From Eubacterium sp. (GTDB lineage Bacteria; Bacillota; Clostridia; Lachnospirales; Lachnospiraceae), in NCBI GenBank assembly GCA_020844525.1, contig JAJGAH010000030.1, positions 1-12,163 of the forward strand: a DNA stretch of 12,163 bases, written 5' to 3'. A model generated the notes under the pieces. It was not told the origin of the DNA, searched no databases, and was given only the letters and a program-made list of their open reading frames with translations. Of the stretch, positions 12,029 to 12,163 are shown piece after piece (position 1 is the stretch's first letter; each line of letters opens with the position of its first letter). Both the position numbers and the translations under genes were made by a program.

Positions 12029-12163
12029 ATGAGCAAAATTGTCCAAACAGCTGGAAGAGACGCCCTGGGGGAATTTGCCCCGGAGTTTGCACATTTTAAT
12101 GATGATGTGCTTTTTGGAGAGAATTGGAATAACGAGGATATCGACCTAAAAACAAGAAGCATT
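12029..12163 (+). CDS. Carboxymuconolactone decarboxylase family, 5' part
   Basis: The first 45 codons of a gene that leaves the window: MSKIVQTAGRDALGEFAPEF, then NDDVLFGENWNNEDIDLKTR. The pattern AP.FA..ndDvlFGe.w...dl..ktR is typical of the N-terminal helix pair of small CMD proteins, just before the segment that carries the catalytic or redox residues. AAAGGAA (12014-12020) gives the start. With the cupin it forms the usual cupin/CMD pair. It is a separate gene from the CMD remnant at 9743, which holds only a C-terminus. Confidence 0.75.
   Translation, partial: MSKIVQTAGRDALGEFAPEFAHFNDDVLFGENWNNEDIDLKTRSI

Noticed and set aside
1..12163. CRISPR arrays, tRNA or rRNA genes, replication origin, riboswitches
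   Set aside because: I read for regularly spaced repeats, cloverleaf-like GTTCRA arms and conserved ribosomal sequence and saw none that could be supported.

Overview
The window reads like accessory DNA from a gut-type anaerobic Firmicute, probably Clostridia/Lachnospiraceae. This rests on strong GGAGG-type ribosome binding sites, sigma-A promoters, U-tailed hairpin terminators, a transposon-transfer-assisting (TTRAP-like) small protein, and protein families common in that group. The taxonomic call is inference. Every convincing gene is on the + strand.

Layout. (1) 133-1939: a two-gene operon, a winged-helix AbiEi-like regulator followed 2 bases later by an AbiEii-like nucleotidyltransferase. 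It is a candidate type IV toxin-antitoxin or phage-defence pair, and an inverted repeat coincides with its promoter. (2) 1940-3272: a gene graveyard with an unassigned 400-base stretch, the 3' end of a methionyl-tRNA synthetase gene (tRNA-binding domain only), a strong terminator, and the 3' end of a membrane-transporter gene. (3) 3365-4083: a TetR regulator with an autoregulated promoter and a UUCG-loop terminator. (4) 4093-6654: a third copy of the TetR operator in front of a flavin reductase gene that is split in frame by a complete IS110-family element of about 1.92 kb (4454-6372). (5) 6706-8679: aldo/keto reductase, a second flavin reductase and a flavodoxin, tightly packed. (6) 8691-12163: a second and differently composed redox block: MerR remnant, aldo/keto reductase, carboxymuconolactone decarboxylase (CMD) remnant, aldo/keto reductase, ABM monooxygenase, TTRAP-like protein, cupin, and the start of a CMD gene that leaves the window.

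The working picture is a TetR-controlled flavin/NAD(P)H redox-detoxification cluster that has been extended by recombination. TetR probably represses itself and the flavin reductase operon through 15-bp operators of the form yTGACA-n3-TGTCAG. Four genes (metG, the transporter, MerR, CMD) survive only as 3' ends placed just upstream of other intact genes, and the flavodoxin has lost its C-terminus. This points to repeated illegitimate joining.

The most informative element is the IS110-family insertion. Its right end carries TTGACT and its left end TATGAT. If the ends are joined as a circle with a single GGAG core, these lie exactly 17 bases apart and form a strong junction promoter. The element also has a hairpin that buries the transposase ribosome binding site, and about 490 bases of non-coding DNA after the transposase where an IS1111-type guide (bridge/seek) RNA would be expected. 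I saw no rRNA, tRNA, CRISPR array or replication origin.
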